10,000 nt of DNA, from contig NZ_JAIWNX010000082.1 in NCBI RefSeq assembly GCF_020217185.1, positions 1-10,000 on the forward strand, given 5' to 3'. The notes beneath the pieces are model-generated. The model was not told the origin of the DNA. It worked only from the letters and a program-made list of their open reading frames with translations, and searched no databases. Shown here piece by piece: positions 1-7,270 of this stretch. The translations under genes were made by a program, and so were the position numbers. The stretch is from Asticcacaulis sp. Its GTDB lineage: Bacteria; Pseudomonadota; Alphaproteobacteria; Caulobacterales; Caulobacteraceae. Every line of letters begins with the position of its first letter. The first letter of the stretch is position 1.

Positions 1-474
1 CAGAACGCGAGCCCCCACCAGACAGGGCCGGGGCGTGCTCAGCGCCGCATCGACCAGCGCTTCGACCGCTCCATCGCACAGTATGGCATCGGGATTGAGG
101 AAAACCACCCACGGCTGGCTGGCCAGTTGAGCCCCCATATTGGCGGCGCGCGCAAAGCCAATATTACCGTGCCCCTGCACCAGCAGCACCCGCTCATAGG
201 CTTCATCGATCTCACGCAGCAGTTCGATGGTGCGTTCTGAGGAGCCATTGTCGATCAGAATCAGTTGCTTCACCGCCGCTTCGGCCAGCACCCGTTCAAT
301 GGAGTCGAACAGGATACGCCCGGAGTGGTAGGCGATAATAACCACAGCCACGCCACGCGTGTCCCGTGCCGGCAGAACAATGTCCGTCCCCGGCACGAGC
401 GCTTCTGCCTCACCCGCCGCCAGCCTCTGGGCCTTAAGCAGGTCACTAATGGTAGGCGGCAGGGCAGGTTTCAT
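1..474 (-). CDS. Family 2 glycosyltransferase, N-terminal part (runs off left edge)
   Basis: My own translation of the minus strand gives 158 uninterrupted residues from an ATG at 474 to base 1. An in-frame TAG (475-477) directly before the ATG makes this the first possible start. Visible GT2 (GT-A fold) elements are the first beta strand VVIIAYHSG (44-52), the nucleotide-binding LILIDNGS (71-78), the GNIGFARAANMGA segment (103-115), and VVFLNPDA (123-130), whose NPD takes the DXD-like metal/nucleotide position. GNIGFA followed by LNPDA is typical of the WbbL/rhamnosyltransferase-like branch, which transfers sugars from nucleotide donors to polysaccharide or lipid-linked acceptors at the cytoplasmic face of the inner membrane. 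Donor and acceptor cannot be told from this fragment. The gene lies 20 bases after thrS on the same strand, so it may be co-transcribed. The ribosome site is weak (GAAG). The family is clear; the specific substrate is unknown. Confidence 0.85.
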   Translation of the reverse strand, partial: MKPALPPTISDLLKAQRLAAGEAEALVPGTDIVLPARDTRGVAVVIIAYHSGRILFDSIERVLAEAAVKQLILIDNGSSERTIELLREIDEAYERVLLVQGHGNIGFARAANMGAQLASQPWVVFLNPDAILCDGAVEALVDAALSTPRPCLVGARVL

Positions 475-494
475 CTAATCGGCTTCAATATGAC

Positions 495-2417
495 TTACTT
501 CAAATCAGGCGGCAGGCTTTCGGTACGCAACTGTTCAGCGGCATTATCGACCGACAAAACGGTCTGCCCTTCCTGCCCCAGATAACGCAGGGCTACTTCC
601 CCGGTTTCGGCTTCTTTGCGTCCGACCACCGCGATGACCGGCACCTTGGCCAGCGAATGTTCGCGGATCTTGTAGTTAATCTTCTCGTTCCGCAGGTCTG
701 TGTCAACCCTGAGTCCTGCCGAACGCAATTTTGCCGCTACCTGTTGCGCGTAATCATTAGCATCAGACGTGATCGGTGCCACTACCACCTGTATGGGAGC
801 CAGCCACAGCGGGAATTTACCCCCGTAATTTTCGATCATTATGCCGATAAAGCGCTCGAACGAGCCCAGAATCGCGCGGTGTAGCATCACCGGACGCTGA
901 CGCGAGCCGTCTTCGGCGACGTATTCCGCCCCCAGACGCTCCGGCAGCACGTAGTCGAGCTGGATCGTGCCGCAGGTCCAGGTACGACCGATGGCGTCGC
1001 GCACAATAAAGTCGAGCTTGGGCGCATAGAAGGCCCCGTCGCCCTCGGCAATAACCGGTTCCACACCCGCGGCGCGCGCGGCCTCGGCCATCTGCGCCTC
1101 GGCCTTGTCCCAGAACTCATCAGACCCGGCGCGCACCTCCGGACGGGTGGCCAGCGCGATATGTTCGGCCTGCATCCCCAGATCGGCGTGCACCTGACGG
1201 CAAAGGGTGATGAACTTCGTCGTCTCTTCGACGATCTGATCCTCACGGCAGAAGATGTGCGCGTCGTCCTGCGTGAAGCCGCGCACGCGCATCAGGCCGT
1301 GCAGCGAGCCCGACGGCTCATAACGGTGACAGGCACCGAATTCAGCCATGCGGATCGGCAGTTCCTTATAGGAACGCAGACCGACCTTGAATATCTGTAC
1401 GTGGCCGGGGCAGTTCATCGGTTTCAGGCTGAGGGTTTCACCCTCGACCGTCTCGCAGACGAACATGTTGGGGCGATACTTGTCCCAATGGCCCGACTTT
1501 TCCCAGAAGGTGCGGTCCAGCACCTGCGGGGTCTTGACCTCGACATAGCCGGCGGCGTCGAGACGGCGGCGCATATAGGCCTCCAGCGTCCGCCACAGCG
1601 TCCAGCCGTGCGGGTGCCAGAAGACCATGCCGCGCCCCTCTTCCTGCATGTGGAAGAGGTTCATCTGACGGCCCAGCTTGCGGTGGTCGCGCTTTTCGGC
1701 CTCTTCGAGGCGCGTGATATAGGCCTGAAGGTCTTCTTCGGAGGCCCAGGCCGTGCCGTAGATGCGCTGAAGCTGCGCATTATTGTGGTCGCCGCGCCAG
1801 TAGGCCCCGGCCAGCTTGGTCAGCTTGAAGGCCTTGCCGATAAACTTCGATGACGGGAAGTGCGGCCCGCGGCACAGATCCTTCCAGTTGTCGCCGTGGC
1901 GATAGACGGTGATCGTCTCCGTGCCGGGCAGGTCGCGGATGATCTCGGCCTTATAGTGTTCGCCGATCTCTTCAAAATGCTGGATGGCCGCGTCGCGTTC
2001 CCACACTTCGCGCACGATCTTGTCGTCGCGATCGACCAGCTCCTTCATCTTCTTTTCGATCTTGGGCAGGTCGTCGAGGCTGAACGGCTCATCGCGCGCA
2101 AAGTCGTAATAGAAGCCGTCCTCGATGGCCGGGCCGATGGTGACCTGCGTGCCGGGGAACAACTCCTGCACCGCCTGCGCCAGAAGGTGGGCGGTATCGT
2201 GGCGGATGACTTCCAGGAGGGCCGGATCGTCGCGCGTCAGGATTTCGATGGAGGCGCTGCCCTCGATGGGGCGGTCGAGATCGTAAAGCTCTCCGTTGAG
2301 GCGGAGCATCGCCGCCTTCTTGGCGAGAGACTTGGACAGACCCTCCGCTATGCTGCGTCCGGTTGCGCCCGGCTCATAGGAACGAACGGCGCCATCGGGA
2401 AAGGTCAGGTCAATCAT
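495..2417 (-). CDS. thrS: Threonine--tRNA ligase (ThrRS)
   Basis: This class II aminoacyl-tRNA synthetase charges tRNA-Thr in the cytoplasm. The protein has 640 residues, normal for the family. From the ATG start the domains are: TGS domain about 1-61; editing domain with HDTAH (H73, H77) and the DLCRGPH motif (C182, H186), which hydrolyses Ser-tRNA-Thr; catalytic core with LKPMNCPGH (zinc ligand C336), motif 2 around [16 protein letters not shown]387 in DDAHIF, and H513 before [10 protein letters not shown]; and the C-terminal anticodon-binding domain from about 541. All zinc-site and editing residues are present. A GTG four codons upstream (2429) would add four residues. I prefer the ATG because the protein then begins MIDLTFPDG, as family members do, with purine-rich GAGAGAAG just before it. 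yidD lies upstream on the same strand and a glycosyltransferase gene downstream. Confidence 0.97.
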   Translation of the reverse strand: MIDLTFPDGAVRSYEPGATGRSIAEGLSKSLAKKAAMLRLNGELYDLDRPIEGSASIEILTRDDPALLEVIRHDTAHLLAQAVQELFPGTQVTIGPAIEDGFYYDFARDEPFSLDDLPKIEKKMKELVDRDDKIVREVWERDAAIQHFEEIGEHYKAEIIRDLPGTETITVYRHGDNWKDLCRGPHFPSSKFIGKAFKLTKLAGAYWRGDHNNAQLQRIYGTAWASEEDLQAYITRLEEAEKRDHRKLGRQMNLFHMQEEGRGMVFWHPHGWTLWRTLEAYMRRRLDAAGYVEVKTPQVLDRTFWEKSGHWDKYRPNMFVCETVEGETLSLKPMNCPGHVQIFKVGLRSYKELPIRMAEFGACHRYEPSGSLHGLMRVRGFTQDDAHIFCREDQIVEETTKFITLCRQVHADLGMQAEHIALATRPEVRAGSDEFWDKAEAQMAEAARAAGVEPVIAEGDGAFYAPKLDFIVRDAIGRTWTCGTIQLDYVLPERLGAEYVAEDGSRQRPVMLHRAILGSFERFIGIMIENYGGKFPLWLAPIQVVVAPITSDANDYAQQVAAKLRSAGLRVDTDLRNEKINYKIREHSLAKVPVIAVVGRKEAETGEVALRYLGQEGQTVLSVDNAAEQLRTESLPPDLK

Positions 2418-2465
2418 GTCTTCTCTCACTCTGTGTCCAGTCCATACGAGAGACCAGGACGTCTA

Positions 2466-2509
2466 GCGCATTCCGAAAAGTGTGTAGCGGTTTTCGGAAC
2501 CAAATGCGC
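2466..2509. repeat. Palindromic intergenic repeat in the yidD-thrS gap
   Basis: The sequence is an imperfect inverted repeat. GCGCATT (2466-2472) pairs with AATGCGC (2503-2509), and CCGAAAA (2473-2479) pairs with TTTTCGG (2491-2497). The loop is 11 bases, with a five-base bulge (2498-2502) on one side. From memory, near-identical elements (GCGCATTCCGAAAAGTG with a matching half) are scattered between genes in many alphaproteobacterial genomes; I could not check this here. It sits in the probable thrS leader, 48 bases before the ATG, so it would be transcribed if thrS is read from yidD or from a promoter close to it. Confidence 0.7.
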
Positions 2510-2550
2510 GGTTATAGATTTGGCCGCGCCCCTACGACAGGCGACGGCAG

Positions 2551-2790
2551 TCAGTTTTTGCCAACTTTTGGCGGCACCGGATCGTATCCGTGGCCCCCGC
2601 CGGGACGGCACCGGCAAATACGCTTAAATCCCAACCATGACCCTTTTATGGGGCCATGCACGATCAGGGCTTCGGCGGTGTATTCCGAACAGGTTGGCGC
2701 AAAGCGACAAGCCTGCCCGATCAGGGGCGACAGGGTAAGCTTATAGGCCCTGAGCCCTGTCTTCACGGCCTTGGCATAGAGACGCCCCAT
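2551..2790 (-). CDS. yidD: YidD, membrane protein insertion efficiency factor
   Basis: This 79-residue protein matches the small YidD family (DUF37), which is associated with the inner membrane and assists YidC-dependent insertion of membrane proteins. Diagnostic stretches are [19 protein letters not shown] (20-38), [19 protein letters not shown] (45-63) and [10 protein letters not shown] (64-73). The four family cysteines are present (C28, C34, C59, C61), and a basic amphipathic N-terminus ([11 protein letters not shown]) is visible. The ATG at 2790 is preceded by AAAAAGG about nine bases upstream, an acceptable ribosome site. In many bacteria yidD sits in the rpmH-rnpA-yidC cluster. Here it stands apart, 133 bases upstream of thrS on the same strand. 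As I recall, yidD near thrS, folE and an IscU-like gene is a known alphaproteobacterial arrangement. Length and motifs leave little doubt. Confidence 0.95.
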   Translation of the reverse strand: MGRLYAKAVKTGLRAYKLTLSPLIGQACRFAPTCSEYTAEALIVHGPIKGSWLGFKRICRCRPGGGHGYDPVPPKVGKN

Positions 2791-2866
2791 GCGGCAATAC
2801 CTTTTTGGCGAAAAGTATCAACTGTTTCCGATATTTTGTTCTGAATAGCAATGCCGGACGCAATCT

Positions 2867-2906
2867 GATCACGTAACAGTCACTTGACGATCACGGATTC
2901 GTGATC
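2867..2906. promoter_or_regulatory. Three GATCACG heptamers, candidate operator
   Basis: GATCACG occurs at 2867-2873 and 2889-2895, and inverted at 2900-2906 (CGTGATC). The last two form a perfect inverted repeat with a four-base spacer. The centres are 22 and then 11 bases apart, close to two turns and one turn of the helix. A -35-like TTGACG (2884-2889) overlaps the second copy, but I found no good -10 downstream. The cluster lies 33 bases before the lipoprotein ATG, in the divergent gap with yidD. The regulator is unknown; its role as an operator is inference. Confidence 0.4.
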
Positions 2907-2939
2907 AATCCTCACTCCATAGAAAGAGGAGATGTGGGG

Positions 2940-3638
2940 ATGAAAACACTACTGCCATTGCTGGCTGTAAGCCTTGGGCTGGGACTGGGCGCGTGCTCCA
3001 AACCTGCCGAGGAGGTCGCCGTATCGATGGGCGATTCCATCGTAGGCCCCGACATGGACAAAACAGGCCCTTTCGAGAACTTCGAACGCCTTACCCTTGC
3101 CGCCATGCCTGCCGAAGACACGCCTGCCGATTCCAAACTCATGCGTATAGAACTGAAAAAGGGTTCCGGCGAAGACGTTGCCACTCTTTACAATCTTCTA
3201 TCCGATCATAAGCCTTATCTCGCAGGCGTAACCTACCATCCCTTCACGCCCGTTATCGCCGAAACCAATGCAGAGCGAAAAGACTACTGGATCGTTGGTT
3301 TGAATCTGTCGCGCACCCCTGATCGATCGATCTATTCAATCCTGCGTTTTCCGCATGGCTCGGCCTTTACGCCGGGACAAACCGTACAGGTCGAATATCT
3401 GAGTCTGGGCTGTTACGATTTGACGATAGCGCGCATGCCCGTATCCGCTCATGATCCGGCAAACGCCGAGCGAACCTTCGAACCGGAATTTGCAGCGGAA
3501 GCCGATGACTGCGAGTTCAACAGCCTGACAGAGGCCTATAAGGTCACGCCTTTGGTGTTGCGCAAGTACGATCAGATCAAGCACTTCCCGGACGCACCAA
3601 AGCCTAACTGGCTGCCGCTGACCGTAACCGTCGAATAA
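2940..3638 (+). CDS. Putative outer-membrane lipoprotein, unknown family
   Basis: The start is ATG at 2940, with AGAGGAG eight bases upstream. A GTG at 2901 would add 13 residues ahead of the signal peptide and is unlikely. The 232-residue product begins with a lipoprotein signal: K2, a hydrophobic run (LLPLLAVSLGLGLG) and the lipobox LGAC with lipidated Cys19. Ser20 at the +2 position suggests sorting to the outer membrane. The mature part is soluble and acidic, with two further cysteines (C158 in LGCYD and C191 in DDCEF) that could form a disulfide, and a Pro-rich end (DAPKPNWLPL). I recognise no domain and assign no function. A sampled stretch (3121-3240) has GC near 48%, well below the neighbouring housekeeping genes, which hints at a later arrival or weak codon selection. 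It is the only plus-strand gene between two minus-strand groups, and its TAA directly abuts the stop codon of the scaffold gene. Confidence 0.85.
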   Translation: MKTLLPLLAVSLGLGLGACSKPAEEVAVSMGDSIVGPDMDKTGPFENFERLTLAAMPAEDTPADSKLMRIELKKGSGEDVATLYNLLSDHKPYLAGVTYHPFTPVIAETNAERKDYWIVGLNLSRTPDRSIYSILRFPHGSAFTPGQTVQVEYLSLGCYDLTIARMPVSAHDPANAERTFEPEFAAEADDCEFNSLTEAYKVTPLVLRKYDQIKHFPDAPKPNWLPLTVTVE

Positions 3639-4061
3639 TCAGCCCGCCTTCCCCGCCGCCTCGACCGTGGCCTCCAGCGCCAGAAGCGTTGAGGCGTGGC
3701 GCGCCGGAAAGTCCTTCACCGATTGAAGGATGGCGAAGTCGGCAAAGCGCTCCGGATAGGCAAATTCGCCGCCCTTGAGCATGGCCTTCATCGCGTCGCG
3801 CGCGGCGACGACCTCGGCGACCGGGGCACCGATGACGCTTTGGCTCAAAATGGCGGCGGCGGCCTGACCCAGGGCACAGGCTTCGACCTCCTGCGCGAAG
3901 TCGGTGATCACGCCGTCCGCGAGTTTGACTTCCACGTGGATGGTCGAACCGCACAGCTTGGCGGTACGGTCAGCCGCCCCATCGGGCGCTTCCAGCCGCC
4001 CGACGTGCGCCAGTTGCGTGGTGCGGCGCAGAATTTCACGGGAATAGAGTTCGTCGATCAT
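3639..4061 (-). CDS. IscU/NifU-like Fe-S cluster assembly scaffold protein
   Basis: The 140-residue product belongs to the IscU/NifU N-terminal family, which assembles Fe-S clusters on conserved cysteines in the cytoplasm. Cys37 (KLCGST) and Cys62 (EACALGQ) match the first two IscU ligands. IscU's usual Asp two residues after the first Cys is Ser39 here. The third ligand is absent: the His-Cys pair is H122-A123 in ARHASTLLALEA. From memory, this two-cysteine type with RHAST is shared by many alphaproteobacterial relatives, so it is a subfamily trait and not decay. The start is ATG at 4061 (MIDELYSREIL), with GGAGG eight bases upstream. A reading frame open back to 4196 only translates a repeat and is rejected. 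It follows the SRPBCC gene after 167 bases of hairpins. It could be a cluster carrier rather than the main scaffold. Confidence 0.88.
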   Translation of the reverse strand: MIDELYSREILRRTTQLAHVGRLEAPDGAADRTAKLCGSTIHVEVKLADGVITDFAQEVEACALGQAAAAILSQSVIGAPVAEVVAARDAMKAMLKGGEFAYPERFADFAILQSVKDFPARHASTLLALEATVEAAGKAG

Positions 4062-4072
4062 CTTCCAAGCCT

Positions 4073-4220
4073 CCCCCCTGATCTCAGGGGGGATACCGGC
4101 TGAAAGCCGGAGGGGGGTTATGCGGGGAATTAACCCCACTGTCTGCGTGCTCACGCGGCAATCCCAGCGTTCGCGAAAGCTATAGTTTCGTTTCACTACA
4201 CCCCTGAAATCAGAGGAGGG
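4073..4220. repeat. Composite hairpin-rich intergenic repeat
   Basis: Most of the gap between the SRPBCC and scaffold genes is consecutive inverted repeats: CCCCCCTGA/TCAGGGGGG (4073-4081/4084-4092), CCGGCT/AGCCGG (4096-4101/4105-4110), GGGGTTA/TAACCCC (4114-4120/4131-4137), GCGTG/CACGC near 4145, and CGAAA/TTTCG near 4175-4191. At the far end (4201-4220) CCCCTGA-AA-TCAG followed by AGGAGGGG resembles the first hairpin, so the segment has related ends, as a MITE-like or REP-like element might. It resembles intergenic palindromes I recall from Caulobacterales, but copy number in the genome cannot be judged here. The GGGGGGAGG next to the scaffold start comes from the first hairpin. Confidence 0.6.
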
Positions 4221-4228
4221 GCTAAGGC

Positions 4229-4666
4229 TTATATCGTCCCTTCGGCTTTCGCCTTCAAGGCTTCGGCGAATTTGGCAAAGCCTTCGCGCAGGTATGAGCG
4301 GTATGTCTTCCCCTCACGCTCCGACAGAAAGCCCGAAAACTGCGCCCCGATGGCGAAGTCGCACGCCGTGTCCGACAGGATGTTCAGTTCATAAAAGCGG
4401 ATCAGCGAGCCTTCGTAAAACTTCTTCGGCACGCCGATATGGATGTGCGACAGCGGCGACCAGTCCGACACGAAGCCATTGATCTCCCAGTCGCCCAGCC
4501 CTTCATAATGCTCCATGAAGCGCACCGGCGCACCGAAACTTAAGCTGCCCTTGGCCTCTTTATGGATGGGCGACCACTGCACCCAGCCTTCGATATCCTG
4601 AAGAATCTCATAGACCGTATCGACCGGGGTCTGGATGCCGATACGTTTTTCCACCTTTAGTGCCAT
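4229..4666 (-). CDS. SRPBCC (START/polyketide cyclase-like) domain protein
   Basis: The 145-residue cytoplasmic protein has the SRPBCC helix-grip pattern. It opens with a strand (ALKVEKRIGIQTPVDTVYEILQDIEGW), then WSPIHKEAKGSLSFGAPVRFM, alternating strands through IHIGVPKKFYEGSLIRFYEL, and a long C-terminal helix (YRSYLREGFAKFAEALKAKAEG, about 121-142). This matches the polyketide cyclase/dehydrase and lipid transport superfamily, whose members enclose a hydrophobic ligand. No catalytic residues or ligand can be named. The ATG at 4666 lies three bases after the cysS stop codon and lacks a clear ribosome site of its own, so translational coupling to cysS is likely. Why a ligand-binding protein is coupled to a tRNA synthetase is not evident; shared transcription may be incidental. 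The superfamily call is firm, the function unknown. Confidence 0.85.
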   Translation of the reverse strand: MALKVEKRIGIQTPVDTVYEILQDIEGWVQWSPIHKEAKGSLSFGAPVRFMEHYEGLGDWEINGFVSDWSPLSHIHIGVPKKFYEGSLIRFYELNILSDTACDFAIGAQFSGFLSEREGKTYRSYLREGFAKFAEALKAKAEGTI

Positions 4667-4669
4667 GTC

Positions 4670-6124
<1,455 letters not shown>

Positions 6125-6135
6125 GACGATTTCTG

Positions 6136-6162
6136 TTGAACTCCGTGAAGTTTGCCCCATAT
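6136..6162 (+). promoter_or_regulatory. Candidate sigma-32-type promoter toward folE
   Basis: TTGAA (6136-6140), 14 bases, then CCCCATAT (6155-6162). The second block matches the E. coli heat-shock -10 consensus CCCCATNT fully, and the first matches the core of CTTGAAA. The same bases can be read as a mediocre sigma-70 promoter (TTGAAC, 18 bases, TATAGA). Either would give folE a leader of about 175 bases. The assignment rests on consensus matching only, and alphaproteobacterial RpoH preferences differ somewhat from E. coli. Confidence 0.4.
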
Positions 6163-6190
6163 AGACGCGGCAAGGGTTGGCTTCCAAGCG

Positions 6191-6224
6191 ATTATATCGC
6201 TGGCAATCCAATTCCTGCGCAGGA
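6191..6224 (-). promoter_or_regulatory. Probable cysS promoter with palindrome at -35
   Basis: On the minus strand a perfect TATAAT lies at 6191-6196, inside the inverted repeat GCGAT-TAT-ATCGC (6188-6200). It would start transcription near 6184, about 60 bases before the cysS ATG. The expected -35 position does not match TTGACA. Instead it falls in the perfect 12-base palindrome TCCTGCGCAGGA (6213-6224). A poor -35 covered by a palindrome suggests an activator or repressor site, which is inference. Confidence 0.5.
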
Positions 6225-6249
6225 TCGTAAACCGCCTGCAAACTTTCAA

Positions 6250-6333
6250 GGGGTCTTCTGTGTGTGACCCCGGCAGAGGGATGCCACGCGTCATTCCGGG
6301 ACCGTCGTCCCGGCGCCACTCGGCCCTCCGGAG
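6250..6333 (+). promoter_or_regulatory. Structured folE 5' leader
   Basis: Before folE there are hairpins GGGGTC/GACCCC (6250-6255/6266-6271) and CCGGGAC/GTCCCGG (6296-6302/6307-6313, loop CGTC), then the eight-base palindrome CTCCGGAG (6326-6333), which contains the GGAG ribosome site. No known riboswitch consensus was recognised. It could be an attenuator or translation-control leader, or simply dispersed palindromes. Confidence 0.35.
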
Positions 6334-6343
6334 ACATATAAGT

Positions 6344-7024
6344 ATGGACAGCCTCGACCCGAATTCCCGCCCGAACAGCGAAGACCCGCTCACTCAAGCG
6401 CTCGCCCAGAATCTGGCCCAGACGCGCAGCAAGGGTTTTTCCGAAATCCTCAATGTCGAGCGTCCGTCGAAAGAAGAGGCCATGGCCGCCGTGCGCACGC
6501 TGCTGGCCTGGGCCGGTGACGACCCTACGCGCGAAGGCCTGATCGACACGCCCAAGCGCGTCGTCGAAGCCTATGACGAGTGGTTCTCCGGCTATCAGGC
6601 CGACCCGGCCAAGGAATTGTCGCGCACCTTTGAGGACGTGCAGGGCTATGACGACATGGTCATGCTGCGCCATATCGACGTCGAATCGCACTGCGAGCAC
6701 CACATGGCGTCCTTCCTTGGAAAGGCCTATGTCGCCTATATGCCGACCGCCAAGGTGGTGGGTATTTCCAAGATCGCGCGTGTCGTCGAAATCTTTTCCA
6801 AGCGCCTTCAGACGCAGGAGACCCTGACCAAGCAGATCGCCGACGCCATCGAGCAGTCGCTGGCCCCGCTGGGCGTCGCCGTGCTGATCGACGCCGAGCA
6901 TCAGTGCATGACGACTCGCGGCGTCCACCACAAGAACGTCACCACGGTCACCACCCGCTTTACCGGCGTGTTCAAGACCGACCTGGCGCTTCAGGACCGC
7001 TTCATGCGCTTCTGCCAGGCCTGA
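6344..7024 (+). CDS. folE: GTP cyclohydrolase I (type IA)
   Basis: The enzyme converts GTP to 7,8-dihydroneopterin triphosphate, the first step of tetrahydrofolate synthesis, in the cytoplasm as a homodecamer. The 226-residue product has an N-terminal helix region to about 44, then DDPTREGLIDTPKRVVEAY (59-77), a family hallmark. The zinc ligands are C117 and H120 in ESHCEHHMASF, and C188 in EHQCMTTRGVHH. KVVGISKIARVVEIFSKRLQTQE (137-159) forms the conserved active-site stretch. The intact cysteine set marks the zinc-dependent type IA enzyme. The ATG at 6344 has GGAG ten bases upstream; the frame is open from 6152, but that extension lacks family similarity and covers the intergenic region. 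It diverges from cysS. Folate genes such as hisI, which often lie nearby in relatives, do not follow here. Confidence 0.97.
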   Translation: MDSLDPNSRPNSEDPLTQALAQNLAQTRSKGFSEILNVERPSKEEAMAAVRTLLAWAGDDPTREGLIDTPKRVVEAYDEWFSGYQADPAKELSRTFEDVQGYDDMVMLRHIDVESHCEHHMASFLGKAYVAYMPTAKVVGISKIARVVEIFSKRLQTQETLTKQIADAIEQSLAPLGVAVLIDAEHQCMTTRGVHHKNVTTVTTRFTGVFKTDLALQDRFMRFCQA

Positions 7025-7047
7025 TCCGGCGCACAATTCACGCTTTT

Positions 7048-7079
7048 AACGCCCGGCGGTCACATGATCGTCGGGCGTT
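7048..7079 (+). terminator. Hairpin after folE, possible terminator
   Basis: AACGCCCG (7048-7055) pairs perfectly with CGGGCGTT (7072-7079). CGGT/ATCG inside extends the stem around a CACATG loop. It begins 23 bases after the folE stop. No T-run follows, so it may be Rho-assisted or only protect the 3' end. Confidence 0.5.
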
Positions 7080-7145
7080 CGCGTCTCAGGTGAGACGGTC
7101 GCAAAAGCGTCATGAAGAAATTGTAATCCCGCGTGAACGAACCCC

Positions 7146-7174
7146 TTTACATTTGCGCGAGCTTTGTCCTAAAT
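7146..7174 (+). promoter_or_regulatory. Candidate sigma-70 promoter for exbD
   Basis: TTTACA (7146-7151), exactly 17 bases, then CTAAAT (7169-7174). Five and four of six bases match the -35 and -10 consensus. Start of transcription would be near 7181, about 90 bases before the exbD ATG. I saw no convincing Fur-like palindrome around it. Confidence 0.5.
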
Positions 7175-7270
7175 CGGTTCCTGAAATTTGCGCCTGCTTT
7201 CCGGCGGGCGGTTGTTTAATGCCTCATGCCTCCCGACGGGTGGCTCTGAGGGTCTTACGGGAGTTACATC

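Noticed and set aside
2430..2550. A T-box or tRNA-like regulator before thrS
   Set aside because: No tRNA-like fold or T-box consensus is seen; the only clear structure is the dispersed-type palindrome.
1860..2627. Plus-strand 255-residue open frame opposite thrS (and a 230-residue one at 1161-1853)
   Set aside because: Antisense shadows of a fully conserved ThrRS in high-GC DNA; no domain-like sequence and no ribosome sites that suit.
4073..4137. CRISPR-like or attenuator array from repeated G/C palindromes
   Set aside because: The hairpins differ from one another, have no regular spacers, and no cas genes are present; they look like an intergenic repeat.
4062..4196. N-terminal extension of the scaffold protein to 185 residues
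   Set aside because: It translates palindromic repeat DNA; the family begins at MIDELYS and a good GGAGG precedes that ATG.
6152..6343. N-terminal extension of FolE
   Set aside because: It covers the divergent promoter region and hairpins; ATG 6344 has its own GGAG and gives normal length.
6125..7036. Upstream extension of cysS to 788 residues
   Set aside because: The extension is antisense to folE, and CysRS proteins start at MKLRLSDTL; the frame is open only by chance.
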